Source: Pseudomonadota bacterium (lineage in GTDB: Bacteria > Pseudomonadota > Alphaproteobacteria > Rhizobiales > Xanthobacteraceae). From it: a stretch of DNA of 64,000 nt. The position numbers and the translations under genes were made by a program. Below are positions 59,301 to 64,000 of the stretch, in pieces. The DNA lies in contig JAEYAU010000021.1 in the NCBI GenBank assembly GCA_023404705.1, positions 1 to 64,000 of the forward strand, given 5' to 3'. The notes under the pieces were generated by a model. It did not search any database, was not told where the DNA came from, and was given only the letters and a program-made list of their open reading frames with translations. How positions within the stretch are numbered: the stretch's first letter is position 1; every line of letters begins with the position of its first letter.

Positions 59301-62300
59301 ACAACGCCGATAGCGACGACGGCTTCCGCCAGGATGGCGCCGGCAACAACAGCAATTCCTCGGCCGATGCGCTCACGGGCCGCGCGCTGTTCTTCACCGA
59401 CGCGACGGTGGACGGCGGCGAGGGGCTGACCTCGCGCGGTGAGACCGTGCTGTTCCGCGTGGTCGACGACGGCACACGCCTCGAAGGCTATGTGGCGGGA
59501 AGCTCCGAGCGCCTCGTGTTCCACGTCTCGCTCAGCGACGACGGGGCGGGCAGCTACGTCTTTCATCTGCACGATGTGCTCGACCATCCGGGGCATGACG
59601 ACACCGAGACGGGCGCCACCGAGACGGCCTTCGAGGACGACATCGACCTCGGCTTCCACGTCACGGCGCGCGACTTCGACGGCGACGCGGTGGAGACGAG
59701 CTTCACCGTGACGGTGGACGACGACACGCCCGTGATCGTGGCGCCGATCAATGGCACCGTCGATGACGAAGGCCTGAACGGCGGCAACAAGGGCGGCGGC
59801 GCCTCCGACGCGCTCGGCGAGGCGACCTCGGCCGAGCACTCGCTTGGCATCCTCTGGGGTGCCGACAATGCCGATTCGGATCCGGACGGGGGCATCACGG
59901 GCGCTCCCGTGAACGGCGATCGGGCCGTGGTGTTCACGGCCGGCACGGTCTCCGGCCTCGAGGCCATGGAGCTGACATCGAATGGCGCCGCGCTGAGCTA
60001 TGCGCTCTCGGCGGACGGCACGACGATCACGGCGACTGCCGATGGCAATCCTGTCTTCACGATCTCGCTCTCGGACCAGGACTTCGGATCCTACGAGTTC
60101 ACCCTGCAGGACGTGCTCGACCATCCGGCGGGCGGCAGCGAGAACAACATCGACCTGAATTTCGGCTTCACGGCCTACGACTCCGACGGCGACTCGGTTT
60201 CGGGCTCCTTCCAGGTCACGGTCGACGACGACACGCCGGTGCAGGACAATGCCGACAACCGCTCGATCGACGAGGAGTCGCTCGCGGGCGGCAATCTCGG
60301 CGCGCCGTCGAGCCCGAGCTCCTATAACGGCACCGACCTCAGCCCGAACCCGGGCAGCGCCACCGCCAATGGCTGGCAGGTCGGCGGAGGTCTCGGCGTC
60401 TCCTGGGGCGCCGACCGCGATCTGAAGGCCGAGGACATCGCGGACGGCGATGCGACGGACGATGATCCGATCGGCCGAACCGTGTCCTTCGTCACGCAGG
60501 GCGGGTCCGGAACGCCGCTCTCCGTCGGCGCCGTGACCAATGTCACCGCGAGCCTCGGATCGACTTTCGCGAACCTGACGTCGGACGGCGTCGCGCTCGC
60601 CTATCGCATCGACTATCTCGAGGCGCCGGCCGGCACCTGGAACGGCGGCTATGTGCTGACCGCCTACAAGTCGACCGGCAGCGCCACCACGGTCGCCGAC
60701 CAGGTCTTCAAGCTGACGATCGATCCGACCAGCGAGAACGGCAACTACACCTTCGAGTTGCTCGGCAATCTCGACCATGCGCTCACCCCGGCCAACCGGG
60801 AGAACGATCTCGAGCTGAACTTCCGCATCCGCGCGGCGGATGCGGACGGCGACCTCGGCGAGGCCGAGAGCTTCCGCATCACGGTCGATGACGACGCGCC
60901 GGTCGCCGGCACCGGCACCGCCTCGACCGTCGAGGACGAAGCCGTCAACAGCGGCAACCAGGAGACCGAAAGCCCCGATCTCGGCGCTTCGGTCTCGAAC
61001 GTCTCGCTCAACATCTCGTGGGGCGCGGATAGCGGCAATGACGGCAACGGCCAGCCGGGCGATCGCTCGGTCGCCTTCACCAACGCCAGCGTGACGGTCT
61101 CGGGCGCCTACAACGGCGCCAGCCTGACATCGCTCGGCGTGCCGGTCTCGACCGCGGTCGTGGGTGGCGTGCTCATCGGCTACACGGGTTCGCCCGCGCC
61201 GGCCAACAGCAGCGACGCCCGCGTGGTGTTCTTGGCCTCGCTCTCGGATGCCAATAACGGCGAGTATTCCTTCACGCTCAAGAAGCCGCTCGATCATGCC
61301 ACCGGCGCGGGCGAGAACAGCCTTTCACTCACCTTCAATTACACCGCGACCGATTCCGACGGCGACACCAACGCCAACACCTTCACGGTGAACGTGGTCG
61401 ACGATCAGCCGATCGCCGGCACCGGCACGGCTTCCACGGTCGAGGACGAGGCCGTCGATGGTGGCAACCAGGAGATCGAGAGCCCGAATCTCGGCGCCTC
61501 GGTCTCGGGCGTGGCGCTCAACATCCTCTGGGGCTCGGACGACGCCAATGACGGCAACGGCCAGCCGGGCGATCGTTCGGTCGCCTTCACCAATAACAGC
61601 GTGGCGGTCTCCGGCGCCTACAATGGCGCGAGCCTGACCTCGCTCGGCCAGCCGGTCTCGTTCACGATCCTCTCGACTGGCGAGATCGTCGGCTACACGG
61701 GCTCGCCCGTGCCGACCACCACGGGCGCCGCGAACGTCGTGCTGTTCTCGTCGCTCTCCGATCTCGGCAGCGGCAGCTACAGCTTCACCCTCGTGAAGCC
61801 GCTCGATCATGCCACCGGCAATGGCGAGAACTCGCTCACGCTCACGTTCAACTACACGGCCACGGATTCGGACGGCGACACCTCGCCGAACACCTTCACG
61901 GTCACGGTCGTGGACGATCGCCCGATCGCCAATGTCGGCACCGCAGCCAGCGTCGAGGACGAGGCCGTCAATGGCGGCAACGACGAGACCGAAAGCCCCG
62001 ACCTCGAGGCGTCGGTTTCCGGCATCTCGCTGAACATCCAGTGGGGCGCGGACAATGCCAATGACGGCAATGGCCAGCCCGGCGACCGCTCGGTCGCCTT
62101 CACGAACAACAGCGTGGCGGTGTCGGGCACCCACAATGGGACGAGTCTGACCTCGCTCGGGCAGGCCGTCTCCTTCGCGATCGTCAACGGCGTGCTCATT
62201 GGCTACACGGGCTCGCCCGCGCCGGCCGACACCAGCAACAGCCGCGTGGTGCTGTTCACCTCGCTCTCGGACGCCAACAACGGCGAATACTCCTTCACGC

Positions 62301-64000
62301 TGAAGAAGCCGCTCGATCATGCGGACGACGTCGGCAATGCCGAGAACCCGCTGACGCTCACCTTCAACTACACGGCGACGGATTCCGACGGCGATACGTC
62401 GACCTCGACCTTCACGGTCACGGTCGTCGACGACGTGCCGCAGTTCTCGGCCACGCCCGAGAGCAAGTCGGTCGACGAGGAATACGTCAGCAACGCCGGC
62501 AACACCGAGAACGAGCACAGCTATCCGGGCGATCTCGCGGGCCAGGACGAGGACGTCACGGGCGATCTCAACATTTCGTGGGGCTCGGACAACCGCGACG
62601 GCTCGGGCGCGATCGACCGCGAGGTGGAGTTCACGGGCATCAGCACGGGTCAGGCCGTGATGGTGACCACGCCGTCGAATTCGACGCCGTTCCAGCTCAC
62701 GTCGAACGGCGTCAACGTCCAGTTCATCCACGTCTCCGACACCGAGATCTGGGGCGTCGCCAACGACAATGGCGGACCGCTCACCATTTTCGATCGGCGC
62801 GTGTTCACGATCACGCTCTCGGATGACGACAGCGGCAGCTACACGTTCGATCTCAACGACAATATCGATCACCCGCTGCCGAACACCGAAGACGACATCA
62901 TCATCGGCTTCAACTTCAGGGCGACCGACTCGGACGGCGACTCGATCGACGGCAGCTTCACGGTCACGGTCGACGACGACGCGCCGCGGCTCACCGGTCC
63001 GGTGACGAACACCGTCGACGAGGAGTTCGTCGGCGAGACCTTCTTCGGCCTGGTCGGGCCGGGCAACACCGGGCTGGAGCACACCTATCCGGGCGACACC
63101 CTGTTCGATTTCACCCGCGCGGCGGGGGATCTCAACATCGCCTGGGGCGCCGATGACCGCGACGGCTCCGGCGCGATCGACCGCGATGTCTCTTTGGTCG
63201 GCTCGAACAGCAGCGACGGCGCCGCGGTGCTCACCAGCACCGGCGCGCAGCTCACCTCGGACGGAGAGCTCGTCACCATCGACCGCATCTCCGACACGGT
63301 GATCGAGGGCCGCGCCGGCGCGCGGCTCGTGTTCCGGGTCGAGATCTCGGACGATGGCGCGGGCGAATACGAGTTCGAGCTGTTCGACAATCTCGACCAT
63401 CCGCCGACCCCGGCGGACACCGAGAACGACATCACGTTGGACTTCGGCTTCCGCGCCACCGATGCGGACGGCGATTCGGTCGACGGAAGCTTCTCGATCG
63501 TGGTCGACGACGATGCGCCGCGTCTCACCGGCGCCATCAATTCGACCGTGGACGAGGATGGCCTGCCCGGCGGCAACACCACGCCGTCAGGCAATGGCGA
63601 CGTCTCGGGCTCCGCCACCACGGCGCCGAACCCGCTCAGCGGCGCCCCGATCTCGCTCGGCATCGAGTGGGGTAATGACAACAATCTCAAGGCCGAGGAC
63701 ATCTCGGACGGCAACGCGACCGACGACGATCCGATCGGCCGCACCGTCGCCTTCGTGAACGCCAGCGGTGCCGCACTCGGCATCGGCAACAACGTGCTCA
63801 CGCCGTCGATCCTCGTGAACGGCGTGGAGGCGGGCGCCACGCTCACGTCCGATGGCTCGAACCTGAGCTACGCGATCACCTATCTGGAGTCCGCGCCGGG
63901 CGTGTGGAACGGCGGCTATGTCCTGCTCGCCTTCAAGCAGGGCACGGGCTCGTCGGATCCCGCGAACCAGGTGTTCCGCGTCACCATCGATCCGACCACC
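56360..64000 (+). CDS. Giant RTX-type adhesin 3, 3' end outside window
   Basis: The frame from ATG 56360 is open for 2547 codons to the last base of the window, so the gene is cut at its 3' end. Residues 1-121 are the shared module (MNAPFVVAQATAG, DISSENITLVRVGERLVILF, STDQSILPAAG at 113-121). The start and leader match those of adhesin 2. From ~residue 340 at least twelve aspartate-rich WGAD modules follow (VDEDGLPGGN, VDEEGINGN, VEDEAV.(S/G)GN, VDEEYV and so on). Some are nearly identical tandem copies. No RTX block is reached before the window ends; a C-terminal RTX and secretion signal are expected by analogy with the two complete paralogues. Likely role: a surface adhesin of the same system. 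Confidence 0.85.
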   Translation, partial: MNAPFVVAQATAGQNAGTAPRTIKVTKPEGSQAITVRLDGATRLDLSDISSENITLVRVGERLVILFDNQATVTVEPFFDSSGQPVQDLSLQVGPDRIVTGGEFANLFPISTDQSILPAAGEGAGARNTGGQFGTFQIDGFGDRNGLALLGPEDGAGGLGPAEFAGNGAPTALDLALGLDEDEIDINEGNLAGEGDDVFPSTITGQLPVNFGPDGFGDLFFNVSSGPIAGLTSGGDQITYTVSADGRTITASTVNGTVFTIGLVVNGDSTVTYTVTLFASLDHPDQDNPATSEQIERAFEDNILLDFPFTVQDSNGDTATATLTLNIDDDTPIVTVEGATHGTVDEDGLPGGNPEVGTPDDDGGEESFAAVDDGDAPGQAITATGSLGISWGADRFNDNPNGGVIGAPVDGDRAVVFDQPATLATLDGLALTSSGVPLQYVFNNEGDVLTAYRFTDGLYFNADGEVIEGEFSEGEVPEGAVVFVVTLSDDTNTGSYLFELFGTLDHPVADTEDDIDLTFSYTAYDSDGDAIDGDFLVTVDDDGPVLDEETNRAATVDEEGINGNAGDSYQSGDYDPAGPRDTATTANAVSLGILWGADNANTVVDGGNLGLDGDRSLVFDETATEGALEALDLTSNGVSLTYDVTQNGTLLTAYRFNGEDYIDADGNVTENAADARVFTVSLSDTDAGSYTFTLIDNLDHPDGQVEDDHNLTFSYVARDADGDSIPGAFTVTVDDDGPVLDQETNRAATVDEEGINGNAGDSYPPGGMAGDYDPAGSRDTATTASAISLGILWGADDANATVDGGNLDANGDRSLVFDETATQDALAQLELTSNGVSLTYEVTQNGTLLTAYRFDGESYIDADGNVTSDAANAQVFMVSLSDTDAGSYSFTLIDNLDHPEDQIEDDQDLTFSYVARDGDGDAVSGSFTVTVDDDAPETGEAQATTVDEDGGLLGGNLFGPGDAFLTPTFSAGTLNISWGADNADSDDGFRQDGAGNNSNSSADALTGRALFFTDATVDGGEGLTSRGETVLFRVVDDGTRLEGYVAGSSERLVFHVSLSDDGAGSYVFHLHDVLDHPGHDDTETGATETAFEDDIDLGFHVTARDFDGDAVETSFTVTVDDDTPVIVAPINGTVDDEGLNGGNKGGGASDALGEATSAEHSLGILWGADNADSDPDGGITGAPVNGDRAVVFTAGTVSGLEAMELTSNGAALSYALSADGTTITATADGNPVFTISLSDQDFGSYEFTLQDVLDHPAGGSENNIDLNFGFTAYDSDGDSVSGSFQVTVDDDTPVQDNADNRSIDEESLAGGNLGAPSSPSSYNGTDLSPNPGSATANGWQVGGGLGVSWGADRDLKAEDIADGDATDDDPIGRTVSFVTQGGSGTPLSVGAVTNVTASLGSTFANLTSDGVALAYRIDYLEAPAGTWNGGYVLTAYKSTGSATTVADQVFKLTIDPTSENGNYTFELLGNLDHALTPANRENDLELNFRIRAADADGDLGEAESFRITVDDDAPVAGTGTASTVEDEAVNSGNQETESPDLGASVSNVSLNISWGADSGNDGNGQPGDRSVAFTNASVTVSGAYNGASLTSLGVPVSTAVVGGVLIGYTGSPAPANSSDARVVFLASLSDANNGEYSFTLKKPLDHATGAGENSLSLTFNYTATDSDGDTNANTFTVNVVDDQPIAGTGTASTVEDEAVDGGNQEIESPNLGASVSGVALNILWGSDDANDGNGQPGDRSVAFTNNSVAVSGAYNGASLTSLGQPVSFTILSTGEIVGYTGSPVPTTTGAANVVLFSSLSDLGSGSYSFTLVKPLDHATGNGENSLTLTFNYTATDSDGDTSPNTFTVTVVDDRPIANVGTAASVEDEAVNGGNDETESPDLEASVSGISLNIQWGADNANDGNGQPGDRSVAFTNNSVAVSGTHNGTSLTSLGQAVSFAIVNGVLIGYTGSPAPADTSNSRVVLFTSLSDANNGEYSFTLKKPLDHADDVGNAENPLTLTFNYTATDSDGDTSTSTFTVTVVDDVPQFSATPESKSVDEEYVSNAGNTENEHSYPGDLAGQDEDVTGDLNISWGSDNRDGSGAIDREVEFTGISTGQAVMVTTPSNSTPFQLTSNGVNVQFIHVSDTEIWGVANDNGGPLTIFDRRVFTITLSDDDSGSYTFDLNDNIDHPLPNTEDDIIIGFNFRATDSDGDSIDGSFTVTVDDDAPRLTGPVTNTVDEEFVGETFFGLVGPGNTGLEHTYPGDTLFDFTRAAGDLNIAWGADDRDGSGAIDRDVSLVGSNSSDGAAVLTSTGAQLTSDGELVTIDRISDTVIEGRAGARLVFRVEISDDGAGEYEFELFDNLDHPPTPADTENDITLDFGFRATDADGDSVDGSFSIVVDDDAPRLTGAINSTVDEDGLPGGNTTPSGNGDVSGSATTAPNPLSGAPISLGIEWGNDNNLKAEDISDGNATDDDPIGRTVAFVNASGAALGIGNNVLTPSILVNGVEAGATLTSDGSNLSYAITYLESAPGVWNGGYVLLAFKQGTGSSDPANQVFRVTIDPTT
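57986..59160 (+). repeat. Two closely similar ~585-bp tandem units in adhesin 3
   Basis: Units at 57986-58567 and 58568-59160 share TNRAATVDEEGINGNAGDSY, SLGILWGAD, NGDRSLVFDETAT, LTSNGVSLTYxVTQNGTLLT and AYRFxGExYIDADGNVT, mostly with the same codons. This points to recent duplication. Confidence 0.75.
60905..62440 (+). repeat. Three ~512-bp tandem units in adhesin 3
   Basis: Units at 60905-61414 (510 bp), 61415-61927 (513 bp) and 61928-62440 (513 bp) differ in length by one codon at most. They share VEDEAVxGGN, DGNGQPGDRSVAFTN, GxSLTSLG, GYTGSP, KPLDHA and FNYTATDSDGDT with high identity at the DNA level. Clear recent tandem amplification. Confidence 0.8.

Overview
The window joins two unlike blocks. 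Positions 1 to about 17.5 kb are a bacteriophage or prophage segment. From about 17.8 kb rightward it is a GC-rich bacterial chromosome. Giant RTX adhesins built from aspartate-rich WGAD modules, a double-glycine-leader peptide, an Uup-type ABC-F ATPase and CtrA-box-like sites suggest an alphaproteobacterium, probably Hyphomicrobiales (Bradyrhizobium-like). That placement is inference; no 16S or marker gene is present.

Phage block. Plus-strand genes at 1-9137 form a late module: a glycine-rich fibre-like protein cut by the window edge, a small structural protein, two large proteins of unknown role, two proteins with export signals, and a lysis pair (papain-like plus lysozyme-like fusion, then a holin). 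A perfect hairpin at 9165-9186 separates them from minus-strand genes at 9198-16932, which look like early genes. These comprise a RecB-like PD-(D/E)XK nuclease followed by five closely packed genes, an HNH protein, several small CxxC zinc proteins, and small membrane or secreted proteins. Four hairpins punctuate the block. Two plus-strand genes at 17056-17456, a ribbon-helix-helix protein and a CCHC zinc-knuckle protein, read divergently from it. A tRNA-Gly(CCC) at 18278-18352 sits close to the phage/host boundary.

Host block. A 70-aa GG-leader peptide gene, uup, and a putative winged-helix regulator lead to three very large plus-strand genes. Their products have 3498, 6991 and at least 2547 residues. 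Together they fill most of 21.8-64.0 kb. All three start with the same module of about 120 residues, MNAPF(I/V)(I/V)AQA... ending in DQSILPAAG, followed by tandem aspartate-rich modules. Genes 1 and 2 end in RTX repeats and a type I secretion C-terminus; gene 3 runs off the window. No type I exporter, LapD or LapG is in the window.

How they may work together: the shared N-terminal module with a di-alanine PAAG at residue ~118 resembles in position the retention/cleavage region of LapA-type adhesins, so these may be retained, proteolytically released surface adhesins. Genes 2 and 3 also share an upstream block with a TTAA-N7-TTAC site. Between them, on the other strand, lies a two-gene operon encoding a GT-A-like glycosyltransferase and a small unknown protein.
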